64,000 bases of DNA, taken from Melieria omissa (taxonomy: Eukaryota > Arthropoda > Insecta > Diptera > Ulidiidae). Below are positions 21,436 to 34,805 of this stretch, piece by piece. The number at the start of each line of letters is the position of its first letter. Position 1 is the first letter of the stretch. Position numbers and translations under genes: made by a program. Below the pieces are notes generated by a model. That model did no database searches and was not told where the DNA came from. It saw only the letters and a list, made by a program, of their open reading frames with translations. The DNA is taken from positions 54,019,590-54,083,589 of the forward strand of contig OZ020267.1 of assembly GCA_963971225.1 (NCBI GenBank). The letters run 5' to 3'.

Positions 21436-24251
21436 ATCGTTGGATTTCATTTTCAAAATTTGTTATTTAAAAAAAATACATTTTTGTGTTCTGTCACATT
21501 GTTGGGTTGACATTTTCCAATGTCATTTTGTGTTAATGCTAACTAAGACAACGTCAAGTTGGAACATGAAATCAACAAAAACCCTTTCAAATTTAGTCGT
21601 TTTTAACGTTTTTTAAGCTTTTCAGTCTTAAATCTTGAAACAATGATTTTGTATAATTGTTTAATATCGACGTTCATCATTAATTGTCATTTGAAGTATT
21701 ACGTCTCAAAAGTCAAAGCTTTTTATACTTGGCGACCTTAAATAACGTTCAATGTATTCAAAAACATTGCCAGCACAGCCACTGGGTTCAGTTGAGTCTT
21801 TTGAATGCCAATTAATTCATTTTATAATTCAATTAATTAATTTCGCGGTAATTGTCAAATTATGACAATTAAATTGTCAAGTTGACTCACAATTACAATG
21901 GCGCAGTTTATGTTGTGTGCACAACAGATGCGAAACAATGTGAATACTACATGCAATTGTATGGATGTAAACAACATGAGCCCATAGTTATTTTTATCTT
22001 TATTTCCATTCAGCTCCTTCGAATGTTTTTAATTTCTCTTAAAGAAGACTCAGAGAACATGTGGCTATCGACAATGGATTTTCGACCTTCTTTGTACAGC
22101 AACAATTGTCACAATTTCCATTGTAGCGCATTGACTTCTCAGACCGAGGCCCTGAGTTCGATTCCTAGCTCGAGCTGGTGAAACACTCCTCAACTTCTAT
22201 CGCTATCACTAACTTTTTGTGACCTAAATTGAAGAACCTCAACGTGGACGACATCTTCTTTTAACAGAATGGCGCCAAGTACCGCACAAATAGTTAAAAA
22301 CTAGCTTCTTGAAGGAAGAAGTTTACTGGTTGCGACATTTTGTGTCTCAAAGAACTCAATTGGCCGTCGAAATTGGCCAGTTTAACACCTCTAGCCTGGT
22401 TTCTTTGGACTATCCCGAAGTCATAGATCTGTTAGATCTATTGTGAGGTGCACAATAGAATCCCTGTCAGACAAACACTGTAGTCAGGCAAATGTCAGAG
22501 TCAATTCAAAATTTTAATCATTTCTGCTTCAGACCACAAACTTTCCCTTCATCTTTCCTCTCTATTTAAATTTCTTCCTTTTGAAAGCAGCTCAAAAGTT
22601 TGCCGATCACTGATCGACATATTTAATTGCATTGACAACAACTACAAACAAAAATTGATTTTGTCGAAGTGGTTCATTTTTGTTCGGTCTTAACCCCGCG
22701 CCGGTGAAACACCAACAAAGCGATTGCTCGCGGCATCTGGTTGCTTGTTGTCAACCGGTCACATTACCAGCCAACGCCAATTAATAAAAATCGCTAATCA
22801 CATATTCATACTTTGCAACTGTTCCGCATTTCATACAAATAAAAAAAATTAAAAAAAACAAAATCAATTGTTCTCGAAATTTGTTTGCCTACACTGCGGT
22901 TCTGGCGGCTTATTAGCCACTTTTGTGGTATTTGGCGTTAATTTATGGCTTTGGTGCGGCGTCAAGTGCGAGTAATTCACGCAAAACTTATGTAATTGAA
23001 ACTGGCATTTCGTTGATTGTCCATATGAGTGTGTGTGTGTGTGTGTGTGTGTATGTGTCGTTGAACTGTCAATTTATGTGTTTGTTTTGATAAGTCAGCA
23101 AGTCTGCTCGTTGCGCGCGAAAACACACCTTTGTGGTTATTTCATTCGATAATATGCATTTGTTGTTGTTGTTGTTATTGTTGTTGGCTGTGTCATACCG
23201 TATGTCACTGTATCGGGTGTCAACAATATGAACAAAGTAAATCAATACGGCACCGCATATGCGAGCTCGAATTTTTTTTTTACAAATTTTATTGTTGCAA
23301 CTGCTTTTGTTGTTGTTGTTGGCGGTTGAATATCAGCTGTAGAGGAATTTGCATGGCGTGGCGAATTCTTGAAGCAACCAATCTCCGATTGTATTTTGCA
23401 CTACTCGAGTGACATTTTAATTGCGCTGCTTTTGTCATTTAAATCGAGTGGCCGGCTTTGGGGCATTCGACGCAATTAATGGTCGATTAGACGGCAGCGG
23501 GTCACTTAAGTCAGTGTTGGCCTCAAGTTGCCGTATCTTTCGCTAATTTCATATCAAATCGAATTGCAATTCAATATCAAATGTACGCAGCTGGCCGAGA
23601 CGAACAAATGTAATTGTGTCTGTGGTGGTTTGTCGGCTCGACTTTTTCATACAACTTTTCAGATGTAGCGGCGAGTAGTCGAATTTAAGAATTTTAATTA
23701 TTCAAGTCATTTAGATTAAATTCCGAAATTTATGAATTTTGTATTCAAGCGATTTTTTAACTGGTTCAGAGTTTGCGGAAAATTTCGCTGCAAAGTGCAA
23801 AGATGCAAATTTTGTTTTAGAGATTGGAAACTTTGAGTTTGGAGCTATGGAACAGGAAATTTGAAACTTTTTGAGCTGAAAACTTCATTACGCTTTTGAA
23901 AAACTCAGTTTAATTACATGAGAAGATATACAATTATATGTGTAAAACGATGTTACACACTCCGACCTGTTAGATTAGGTAGATTCAGTTATAGAAGGGC
24001 TGTGTGCACAGGAAGGAAGAAAGGAAGGAAGGTGCAATATGCACTACCACTCAGAGACCCTGTTGGGTCGATTGCGATTCGCTTCATTTTGGATACCTGG
24101 TACCTTTTTCTATCTGTTGGGTTCCCTGTTGATCCAGAAGGGATATTTTGAGAACCATTTGGTCTTGGCGAGGAAATTGCGTAGATTCGCAATCTGTGTA
24201 TTAGCTGTTTCTGAAAGTTCATTGAAGAGTCTTCAAAAGTACATACAGAGG
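21436..24251. other. mostly unique non-coding DNA
   Basis: Contains a SINE (22122-22215), a GT microsatellite at 23029-23052, GTT runs near 23160, and a conserved-looking AT/GC mixed block at 22680-23600 with TTAATTA-type motifs that could be regulatory. From 23950 to 24240 the text (CCGACCTGTTAGATTAGGTA and what follows) looks like an old interspersed repeat without clear ends. No exon is supported. Confidence 0.4.
22122..22215 (+). mobile_element. tRNA-derived SINE, copy 1 (head truncated)
   Basis: TAGCGCATTGACTTCTCAGA, GAGGCCCTGAGTTCGATTCC and GAGCTGGTGAAACAC follow one another. GAGTTCGATTCC (22154-22165) is a good pol III B box. Two other copies (25816-25944 and 57132-57284, both minus) carry the same order of motifs, including the post-tRNA tail CTTCTATYGCTAT. 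The A-box end is lost here. Confidence 0.7.
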
Positions 24252-24384
24252 CAGTGGCGCACATGGGGGGCGGCGGGGTTTTGGAGGTTAAAACCCCCAA
24301 ACGCAAAAATTACTGGTACAAAATACGCTTTTCAATGGTATTCGGCTCAAATGTTGTACGCCTGAAATCCTGGGCGCGCCACTG
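24252..24384. mobile_element. 133-bp hAT-like MITE (CAGTGGCG ends)
   Basis: Starts CAGTGGCGCACATGGGGGG and ends, inverted, CAGTGGCGCGCCCAGG. The interior has a G-run and a C-run (GGGGTTTTGGAGGTT, AAAACCCCC). Flanks TACAGAGG and GACGAAGG match at 5 of 8 positions. Relatives of nearly the same length lie at 57788-57943 and 62692-62823, and a left-end piece is at 46124. Confidence 0.7.
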
Positions 24385-24626
24385 GACGAAGGCATAGTCC
24401 ACTGACAAAGATGAAATCATCTATTTTTTTTTATTGTTCACTCCTCTCTGAAGCATAGGGCACCCACAAGCTTTTGTTGTTGTGTTGTTCTGCCAGTGTA
24501 GCTGATTGGTCTGCCGCAGGGAACTCATCTGTAAAACCTCTGTTAAATCGATGTCTGTCACAAGTGTATGAATAGTTATCTAATGGAAGGAGTTATCAGC
24601 AAAAGTATCAATATTTTGAAGAGTTT
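24385..24626. other. short non-coding spacer
   Basis: Nothing firm is seen; some text (AGCTGATTGGTCTGCCGCAG) looks repeat-like. Confidence 0.35.
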
Positions 24627-25125
24627 CTTTTTTTTTTTTTTTAAACAGGAACAAACGCGCAGGGGATGACCCCTATTAATGCGAAGCATTGCGTTGGTTC
24701 AGGAAGGATATAAAGGTTAGGAGATAGGGTTATGAGTGAAGTGGTTATGGACTCTTGCCTTGCACACATCGAGATCATAAGTGCTGGGGAAAATATCCGC
24801 AGGGAGACTATTCCACAACCGCGCTGTTCGGGCCAAAAACGAACTTTCCCTGTAGTGCGTAGTGCGCTGGAACATCGTTTCGACGTGGAATGCATGGGGC
24901 GCCAGTGTTCAAACGGGTTGCCCGGGGGAATACCCGGAGTGATGGCATCAAGCTGCTCATCTCCACTGAGCAATTACCGAAAAAGTATCGGTAAAATAAC
25001 ACCACACATGCCACATTTCGACGATGCTCCAAGGAGTCAATAGAGCTGGATGCCCTACTGTCCCCTATAAGTTTGATCGCATGGATTTGCACCCGATCGA
25101 GGAGCTCCAAATGGGATCTTGAAAA
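24627..25125 (-). mobile_element. 5'-truncated LINE 3' end with poly(A)
   Basis: On the minus strand the interval encodes ELLDRVQIHAIKLIGD, SLEHRRNVACVVLFYRYFFG and, after frameshifts, RTARLWNSLPADIFPSTYDL. These are hallmarks of the region after the reverse transcriptase domain in many CR1/Jockey-type LINEs. The element ends at a run of 15 or more A on the minus strand (T run at about 24627-24642), as expected for target-primed reverse transcription. The 5' end stops abruptly near 25120. No clean target duplication was found. At least two frameshifts make it a pseudogene. Confidence 0.82.
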
Positions 25126-27870
25126 ATATGCACTTTAAGGACGCTGAAAACGAAATTTCGCCGAACTTAAAGTCGCCATTGTGTGTAAAAATGGATCCCT
25201 AACCAAAGAAATAACGCGCTATTCTAGTAAAACCAATTGACTTATTGGATTTCCAGGCTGAATCATCTCTCCGATGATCTCAATTCCACTGCTTAGAGTG
25301 CGACTTAACGCACTGGGATTTCTTTCTCTGAGGTTCTATGAAATCTCTGCCCGCAAACACTTCCTGAACGCGAGCCCAAGATCCAACGCGTCATCGTTGA
25401 TATAAAGCCAAATCTTTGTTAAAATTTCATTGAAAATTTCATGAAAAGATCACAGTCTTTGATCGCTTCGTCGTTTTCAGACTTAATCGGAACATGTCTT
25501 CTTTACAATCCAAAGCAAATATCACAACTTGCTGAAGAAATAAGTATGCTTTTTTATAGATCATGCATTGGGTTACTCAACATATCCCAAAGTCATCGAC
25601 GAAGTTCTAAGACAATTAGTTGGTTGGATGGTTGTAGCTACATCTGTATGAGACACACTTAGGACTCCATATGGGTCCGTGTGATACCACAAATTGTACC
25701 CGGTTGAAATGTGTTACAACATGTTTTCAACATGTGTTACAATACACATTTCAAACGGATGGGAGAAGGCAGAGAGCGGACCTACAGTTCAACGTCGAAT
25801 TTGAACGGCGATGCTTGTAATTCTCATCTGTTTCATGTGAATAGCAATAGAAGTAGATGAGCGTTTCACCAGCTCGAGCTGGGATTCGAACCTAGGGCCT
25901 CGGTATGAGAAGCCAGCGCGCTATTCGTTGGACTATCGAGGCTTCTAAGCTGGCTTCAGTTAAACAGTTAGAATGGTAATTTTTATTTAGATCTAAACGT
26001 TCGCTTAATAAAAAAAACGGGAAATACTTTTTCTATGCGTAATCTTTAATTGATGTAAAATCTTACTTTAAATACTTTTTCTATGCGTAATCTTTAATTG
26101 ACGTAAAATCTGTGCTGGGAAAAAATCTGCTTACTCTTCAGAAGTTAATTCCCCTCTGGGCATTCTGTCAACTAAGACCGTTGCAAGTCTGTCTTTAATT
26201 GCTTCATTAGTTTCTTGAGTGCTTCGAAGCAGCGAGCCAATCTTGATTTACTTAGTTAATATTCTACAAACGACGGCTTTTTAAACTGACACTAAACAGA
26301 GATTACTACAACAATGCTCGAACAGCAACGATGTCAATCTCGAAACACGGCATTCACAACTCGACTGAGAAAAGCGCAATCACTTCACACATTCATTCAC
26401 ACTTGCACTGGTATTTCCTGCGGGCAGTTGTTGATTGCATCAGTTAAAACAACAAATGAGTTGAAATTTTTATAAATATTTATAAACCATAAAAGAGATT
26501 TGCGTTTGTAAAACGAAACCAGAAAAAGTCCCTTTGAGTAAATCCGTTTGAGTCAATCAAATTCAAAGAGTCAAAGCCAACATGCAGCCGGCATACAATT
26601 GGGCTTTGGTTGAGCAACAACAACAACACTGCATAAGTGCAGCCGAATTGAAAAGCGGCCCAATTCAGCGCGGCCAGTGGTGGTGTGGCCATAATCAAAG
26701 CAATTTGCGAGGCTGCACGCAAAGCTCGTAAAACGACGCCCGCTGTGTGGGTGCTGGGTGCTGGGGGCTGCAAATGGCGATGGAACTGATTGCAATGCGA
26801 CACGACGAGGCGCGCAATTAGTGCGGCGAGAGATTTAGCCTAATTGCAGTCGTAGAACGGCCAACGTGCCACATAATTTTTGCATTAGGCAAATTGCATA
26901 TAAAAAGAGAATGTTGATTTTTATTACTGCTATAATACGAACGAAAAACAAAAACAACAACTAGAACTGGAACTATATAACAACAGCAAAATAGGAATAT
27001 AAATGACAGGCAAAGGTAAGTGCAGCGATTAATTGTTCAACACATATCTGGCGCGCGCTGCGCCCAATTCGAGCTGACAATCTCAATAAATTTGTATCGA
27101 TTCCCAGCTCACTTTGCTATGGATAGACTAACAAACAGATAGATAGATAGATGGCGAGTTAGTGATTTGCCAATAGCAAAATTTTGCGCATTGAACGTTA
27201 CGCCGTATGTGAACTGGCGGGACGTTGATTGGAATCGAAGCTGTGTTGAGGCGGACAAGGGGCCAGCAATCTCACAGGTGACGGCGACTGCAATTCTGAT
27301 CGCAGTGCGCACTTAATTCAATGCGAAAAAAAAACATTCGCCCTGCTTGCGCACGTTATTGTTTTTGTTATTATTGTTGTTGTTTTTCTTATTGTTGCTG
27401 CCCTTGTGATTGTTGTTGTAGTTAATAGGTAAGCGCGCATTTTCAATTACTTCCGTCCCATAGCTGCAGCTGTAATTGAGAAATTCAAATACCAACCAAA
27501 CGATCAGCTGTGCCCACTGTGGCCCATTAACTATGAACGTGCTGCCACCCTACGAAAATAACAACAACAAAAACATTAAGCAAACAAACACTTCCTGCAC
27601 ACTTTACAGCGGCCAGAATGATTAAAAAGTCTCCTCCAGCCGCCAGCCAACAATATTAAACATTCTCCACATTTTCGTTGATTATGTCACTCGGCCGACG
27701 CGACGGCTGGTTTGACTGCAGCGCCGCTTAAAGACACCGCCGCCAATCGTTCGACCAGTCCTCCGATTCTGCGCCTCAAATTTACACTCGTGCTTTTGCT
27801 TGCTTGGTGCGTCACATGTCGAAAAACCCACAGGTATGTAATTACACTGGTCAACACAGATTTAAAGCTT
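25126..27870. other. mostly unique non-coding DNA
   Basis: Holds a hairpin (25703-25758), a SINE, a 48-bp tandem duplication (AAATACTTTTTCTATGCGTA at 26022 and 26070) and a fly-like GC-richer block at 26560-27760 with CAA/GTT runs. No exon is supported. Confidence 0.4.
25816..25944 (-). mobile_element. tRNA-derived SINE, copy 2
   Basis: Read on the minus strand: GCCTCGATAGTCCAACGAAT, AGCGCGCTGGCTTCTCATAC, CGAGGCCCTAGGTTCGAATC, then GAGCTGGTGAAACG and a tail with CTACTTCTATTGCTATTCAC. The A-box-like TAGTCCAACGAATAG and B-box GGTTCGAATCC are in tRNA spacing. The anticodon and acceptor stems do not pair properly, so this is a SINE and not a tRNA gene. Confidence 0.78.
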
Positions 27871-28400
27871 TTGATTTTGGCAAAATTAATTATGGCGAAA
27901 AAAGTTTTAGTTTTTGAAAAAAAAGTTTTAATGGTTGTACAAATGAAATTTTAGATTTTAAGATTTTTCTTTTGGTACAACAAGTTTTAACAAAATGCTT
28001 AGGAAGGTCAAATTTTTCTAGGTAAATGAGGTAAATGTAAGCTCTCTCTGTACGCTAAGCAACTCTCACTGTGGCAAAAATAGATTTAGTTTTTGGAAAA
28101 TGTTTTTTTATGGTTGTATGAATGCAATTTTGAATTTTAAGATTTTCCTTTAGGTAAAAAAAGTAAAAAAAAAAATGCTTAGGAAGATCCACTTGTTAAG
28201 GTAAATGAAATAAATGTAAGCTTTTGAATTACTTTTTTTCACAACTCTCATTGTGGCAGAAATATTTAGTTTAAATTAAAAAAAAAAGCGTTTTATAGAA
28301 ATATGAATGAAAGTTAAGATTTTAAAATTTTTTTTTTGGTACAAAAAGTTTTAACAAAATGCTTAGCCAGATCAAATTTTTGTAGCTAAATGAAGCATCA
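27871..28400. repeat. decayed ~182-194-bp tandem repeat, three units
   Basis: TGGCAAAA/TGGCAGAAAT at about 27878, 28072 and 28254 begins units that share TTTTAGTTTTTG, ATGGTTGTA-GAATG, TTTTAAGATTTT, GGTAC-A-AAGTTTTAAC, AAATGCTTAG and GGTAAATGA. Confidence 0.65.
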
Positions 28401-30389
28401 ATAAGTTTTAGGCTACACGGCTGGCATTCCCATCAAAAAACCATGATTAGGTTCACATAGTCAACCATATTGATTGGTTTTCGTAAAAGGTACAAAAGCA
28501 ACGATTATAAAATATATCTTAGTTTTAGTTATATCGCTCTGGTAGTTCTAGTCGATAAGACTATACACAGTCTGCTTATCATCGTTAGAAGCTCAGACTA
28601 GTTCTGAGAGCAGGTACAAATTTTTGATTTTACAGTGGGCCTCTTTAACCTACGTGTGGTACCTTTCGAACAGCCACGACTAATAATTTTTAATTGATAT
28701 ACAAATTTTTAAATTTAAGTCATTCAAATAAGGACTCAAAACGGTTCTTCTAAAGAGGCAAGGAACGAAGCAATGGACACAATAGCGAGAAAGAAGCTAA
28801 AGTCGATTGATATAAAAAATTTTACATTTGAATCATTCAAATAAAGAAGAAAGCAGGGAACGAATCATTAATGAAGAAATGAGGCAAAAGGAATTGAAAT
28901 TCGAATGGAAATCCAATGCTCATGGCAGATTAGGAAGACCTGTGGCACCTCTTATGGTCTACTTTGTCTTTAAAGATAACCCGGTTCTGAATTTTTCTGA
29001 TTCGAACCTCTGTTCGAAAGGTCAATAGGGTCAACACCGGACACTGGGCAATTGGTTTCAATCTCAACTCCCATTCGCAACTCTTGTCCAGTTATGTCTG
29101 AAGAAGCTGTAAAGATGAGAAAGGCATAAAATGATACAACTTCGTCTGATAAACAAAACAATGCACTGAGACGAAATTGAAATTTTGCACCTTGATGTCA
29201 AAATCACTTACGATTACAGAAGAAGTTAAAATTTCGAATTGAGTTCATAATATGAACCCATAAAGAGCCCGAACTTGTTAGTTTTAGAAAGCAACTAGTG
29301 GGACAATGATAACAATAAACTTAAAGCACATTACAATGGGCCTTTTTCGAACCCCTGCACAGACTCTGCCCAACAAATACTCTATCTATCTAATTAACCT
29401 TAGATTCGACTACATAAATTAAGACCATTCTGGTACTTGCGACCAGCAGAATCACTGGACTCGAGGTTTATACACTGCGACCTATTAGATCTATTAGGAT
29501 TATTTCCTCGACAAAACCTTCAGACCGATGTCTGCTAACCCAAGACTCGCACCACATTTGGTTTTGTTCACCAGTGTCGTAGTATTTGGTATTGTTAAGA
29601 CTTTAGCATTTCGTCTCACAGGCAAACTTAAAATTCTCAACGTTTGTCAATGCATAAAAACTTTTTAATTTATTTTTTTCATTTGACACCAAGTGCTGCC
29701 GTGTGCTGTGAAAAGAATTTCAATCAACACGATTTAGTGTTTCAACTTGAAAAGCATTCGGGCACATTTTGTTGCAGCTTAAAAAATAAAACTAAATAAT
29801 CAGCGCAACTTGATCGAAATTTCGACAACTCGCTTGCGAACGCCGTCCATGTGCTCGACCATTCATAAATCTAAAATTAAAATTGACTTTTCATGCTCGA
29901 CTGCAGGCCGGCGCTCACAAGTCGCCAGTCGCTCGCAAATTATTGTATTGAAATTTACTGAGCCGCATTTCGAGGCGCGCGCGCACACGCAGCAATCTTT
30001 ATGATTCCAAATGTTAAGCGCGACGTCGAACTCTGGCCGCATGTTTAACATTTTGTTTTGTGTTGTTGTTTTATGCGGTTTTTGGCTATTTTTCTATAGA
30101 CCGATTTGTATGTGAAACGCGTTCTCATTGGATTTTTTATTTTTGTCACAACGACACTGTGCGGCGCATTTAAAATATCAGGAATTTTGTATTTGTTTTT
30201 CTTATTGCTATTTTAATTCTAATAAATGCTTTATTTGCATTGCGCAAAACTTTAACAAGTTCATAGAAATAACAACGCAACAATCGATAGTATTTAAGTT
30301 AAGTCGTACACAAATTTTAGAGTTGCGCATAGACTATGAAAAACATTCAGGATGGGCGCGTGAGACTTTGTATGGTAGAAGAATGCATG
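28401..30389. other. non-coding DNA
   Basis: Includes copy B of the interspersed fragment (28985-29110). A unique-looking GC-richer block is at 29690-30060. No exon is supported. Confidence 0.4.
28985..29110 (-). repeat. interspersed repeat fragment, copy B
   Basis: See copy A at 13885-14000. Shared minus-strand text includes CAGCTTCTTCAGACATAACT (one or two changes) and CAGAGGTTCGAATCAG. Neither copy has visible ends. Confidence 0.4.
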
Positions 30390-32180
30390 AGATTTTCTGA
30401 TTCTGAAATAAAAATGCGAGTAAGAACATCTAGAGGAAGAATGTCGGAGGACTAATGTGGACAGATATCTTCTGAAAGGCATGTAAAATTGAGTAGGAAT
30501 TTCTGGGAGAATATCCCAAGACTGAGGTGCACAATAGATAAGCAAGAACGTCTCCAAAGGTCAAAAAGGAACAAAGATCTTTTAAAAGATATAAAAAGAA
30601 GAACTTAGAAGATATTTCAGGTCTGAGGAAGACAGGAAGGAAAATACGAATAGGAATACGGACTGGACGAATCGTAGAGGTTTAGAATAGACAAAGGCCG
30701 TTTTGAACGCCAAGAAAAGACATCTACAGAAAAAACAAACTAGACAAAATATCTACAGAAAGAATATCCTACGTCTAAACTAAACAAAGATGTTATGGAA
30801 GACATGAACAGACAAGCAGGAACATCGACATCGAAGAACTTCAAAAGTCTAAGCTAAACAGAGATCTGCGGAGAGTTAGAAAAAGGCGGGTAGGAACATT
30901 GAATGGAAAACCCGCAGAGGTAAAAGATTTTCTGAGTGACATGAAAAGACGACCAGAAGGTTTAAGTTGAACAAACATCCTTTGAGACATAGGAAAATAC
31001 GAGTATTAACATCGACTGGAAGAATCGCAGAGGTTTAGAATAGACAAAAATCTTCTGAACGACATGAAAAGACGAGCAGGAACGTCTACAAAAAGAAAAA
31101 TCCAGGTTTAATTACAACAAAAATTCTTCTGAGAGACAAAAAAAGACGAGCAGGAACATCGACAGGAAGAATATCCCAGGTCTAAAGTAAAGACACATGT
31201 TCTAAGCGATATAAAAAGGCGAGCGGGAAGATCTACAGGGAGAATATCAGAAGTCTAAGGAATACAAACGGTTGTTTTGAGACATTAAAATATAGGTAGG
31301 AACTTCTACTGTCAGAATATTGAAGGTCTTAGGTGAATAGAGATCTTCTGAGAGACAAGAAAAGACGGAACATCGACAGAAAGAATATCCCAGGTCTAAA
31401 GTAAACAAAGGTGTTCTGAGCGATATGAAAAGACGAGCAGCAACATCTACAGGAAGAATATCAGAAGTCGAAGGCAGGCAAACGGTTTTTAGAGACATGA
31501 AAATATAGGAAGGAACTTTTACTGCAAAAATATTGGAGGTCTGGAAAGATATCCAAAGGTCTAAGATAGATAAAAATCCTATTGATAGACATGAAGAGAC
31601 GAGCAGGAACATCGATTAGAAGAGTGTCCGAGTTCTAAGGTAAACAAAGATCATGTGAGGAAGAATATCAGAATTCTAAGGAATACAAACGGTTCTTTGG
31701 AGACATTAAAATATGGGTAGGAACTTCTACTGCCAGAATATTGAAGGTCTTAGGTGAATAGAGATTTTCTGAGGGACATGAAAAGACGAGCAGGAACATC
31801 TACAGAAAGAACCTCCCAGGTCTAACGTAGAAAAAAAATCGTATAGAAGACATGAAAAGACAAGCAAAAACATCGACCTGAAAAATTTCAGAGATCTAAG
31901 GTAAACAAAGATCATCTGAGTGACATTAAAAGACGAGCGGGAACATTGACTGGAAGAACAGAAGAAAAATACCTTCTGAAGAAATGAAAAGAAGAGCATG
32001 GACATCGACTGGAAGATTTTCAGAGGTAGACAAAGATCATCTGAACGACATCAAAAGATAAGCAGGAACTAGAAGAGCACGAGGTTTAGACAAGGTCTTC
32101 AGAATACAAAAAAACGAGCAGAAGCATCTATTGAAAGATATAAAAATATGAGCAAAAACATGTCCCGAAGAAACATCAGA
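30390..32180. repeat. ~75-bp minisatellite, about 23 units
   Basis: Units contain GACATGAAAAGACGAGCAGG, AACATCGACTGGAAGAATAT, CC-AGGTCTAA-GTAAACAAAG and ATCTTCTGAG in constant order. Unit starts near 31054, 31132, 31206, 31280, 31351, 31419 and 31492 show spacings of about 68-78 bp. Units are diverged, more so at the left edge. The minus strand is open over several units (31612-31247, 32005-31727) because 75 bp is 25 codons, giving a repeating peptide around LDLGYSFCRCS and FMSL; there is no other sign of coding. Confidence 0.85.
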
Positions 32181-34805
32181 AATCTAACGTGGACAAATTT
32201 GGAAAAGTAAATTGCCTAAAAATATCTGCATTTGGCCAAGAAGAAAACAAAGATGGTGCAAAAACTCTTCTGGGAAAAATTTATATCTACTAAATTGATT
32301 GATTAGGTTGTTGTTTTCATTTTTTTTATTGAAGTTTAACACGAAGCTACAATGAGAAGAGTATTCGATGCGGAAGTCTGTAAACACCAACAAACATAAA
32401 CCTGAACGCCATCAAAGAAGATTACTTGTATGTCTTGAAGAGCCAAATGGAAACTGGAGAAATCAAGTACAAAATATACTAACACAATGTACAGAACGCA
32501 GTAAGACTTGGAAGAACAAAGAAAAGACCATTACCATTCTTTTGCTTGGTGAAGTGTTGAAGTATTTCGAAATTCCAAACCGGATTTAGTTATCAGATGA
32601 AACGTTGGCTTGAGCGAATAATGTATAGAAAAAGGCAGAAGCGGATTAGAAAAGATGAGAAAAAAAGGAATGGAAACAATAAATCATATAAGAGAGAGAA
32701 TATTTGAGTTTAAACGGATGTACATTGAATTTAAACAAGGTAGGAAATGACCTTCTTTCTTTTCAATTAATTAAAATTCAAGTTTTTTCAATCACCTGGA
32801 AAAATGTTTCTTCGACAGTTTAGGGGATACAGTCGATATGACTATTGACAGTTTATTAGGTTTCGTGAGCGGCTCAAACTGGTTCCATGAGTAAGTAGTC
32901 TGGTGATCGACTGTTTGTGGTATCGCAATGGGCCTTCATGGCCTCAGTGGGCTCCGCCTTGGGGCACCCACTACTACCAACTTATCTATTTACATTCTTT
33001 CTGATATTATCTGAAGGCCATAGTAATGGCTCAGTAAGCAAAAAAATGCCCCTAAACCTGTGAGAACTCCGCTCTGAAACCAATGAATTGTAAGATTACA
33101 GATTCAAGATTCGAAACTAAAAATTGTGATCAGTTGTGTTGACTGCTACTAATTTATTTATAAAAATTACCATTTTCAATTTACTTATATGTACCTTGAA
33201 CTATATGTTATATAGTGTATATTTATTGACCATTCCAACTTATATCAAACAAAAATAAAACAAGTTATAATAAATGCATTTTTCACCACAATAAATATGA
33301 CAATCTTGCTGGCATATTTATGGAAGAAATTTATTGTAAGTATGCATGTAAATAGCACACATACAAAATAAGAATCGCCTTGCCAACACTGACACCGGCT
33401 GTCGTCAGCGAGTGACAGGGAAAATGTTGCCAAATAATATTAGTGGGTTTGGCAGCAACAGTTGTGTTTGAGAAGAAAATTAGCGGCGCAAAAACGAAAT
33501 CGGCGATGGCCTCCAAAAGGGTGTGTACGCGCAGCCAAATCAATTATCTGACAAAAAAATATACATAGGAATATTCGAGTATATGTCGGTGTGATTGTTT
33601 AGTGTGTAAATCAGGCAATATTTTCGTTTTAAATGAGGGAAACAAATTTTTCGATTTTTTGGTGAAAAAACCATAACAAAAATATTAAAATGCAAATCTT
33701 TTTGATTAGAAAGTAGGTTGGAAAAATTACTACCATGAATTATAGTTAATTTATAAAAATGTTTTCAAATGCTTACTGACTGTTTACCGGTTTTGATTTT
33801 GCTCAACCGAAACCACAACAAACATTAATTATGATCTTTCACTGGAAAATGTTTCAGCGAAAAAGAAAACATTTTTCTAATCAATTATAATCAATTATAA
33901 CCGTAAGGAATAATTAAAATGCGCGCTGAGCGCTTTGGCTGTTGCGATTTGAAAGGCCTCGGCGCCTCGGTGCCTCCAAGCATGAGGCAATTAATTGCCG
34001 GATTTTATGATGGGCCACTTTTTATAAAATCACCAATTGAACGTATATAAATTTACATGAAGAAAAGCACCAAACCTCACGGCAGCGTTTGTTTACATCG
34101 CCAACTGTGTTGTAACAGTCGAACGTAAATCGCCAAATGGCCAATCGACTGGTGTGGAATGCCGACAGTCCAACGTAAGCGTGCAAAGTCTGCCAGTAAT
34201 GGGACAATAAATATACGTGATATACTTCCTTAATTATTATTTTAATTAAATTCATAAATCTACAGCGGAAAAGTACGCATGCAAATAAATAGTGAAGCGA
34301 ATGAAGTGAGCTAAAGTGGCTAAAAGCAGCAATGCAGTGAGTCAGTGGAATGGCCGCATAAGCCGCGGCTAAAGTGGTTAAAGACCTCTGAGTGGGACGC
34401 AGCGTTAACGAGTACAATGCACTTGGCGCTCTCATTTGTTGTTGTAAAATTGTACAAATGCGTTTTTATCTTAGTAGAAAAATGCAAACTTACAAACAGT
34501 GTTGGCCAAGTTGTGGGCAGTGCCCGTATGAAATTTGCATTGAAAATCGATTAGAATAGAAACAATGTTGTAGCTGGGCGCTTTTCCGTTCTCGTCTACA
34601 ATGTAGAAGGTTTTGAAACAAACTAATACAATGAGAACGTGAATAGTTGTGGGAATTTCATTTCGACAGATAGTGCAGCAAAAAGTTATAAACAAAATTA
34701 ATTAAATTCCAGTATTTGTTTACACTTGAAATCAACAATTTTATCAAAATTACTGAGCAAATGTTGAAATGTACACCAACGTAGCCAGAATTTAGGACCA
34801 AATAA
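32181..34805. other. non-coding DNA
   Basis: From 32880 to 32990 GTGGTATCGCAATGGGCCTT, then GGGGCACCCACTACTACC, resembles the 3' tail of fly LINEs, but no coding part adjoins it. A GC-richer unique block at 33890-34010 and around 34020-34440 could be regulatory. No exon is supported. Confidence 0.4.
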
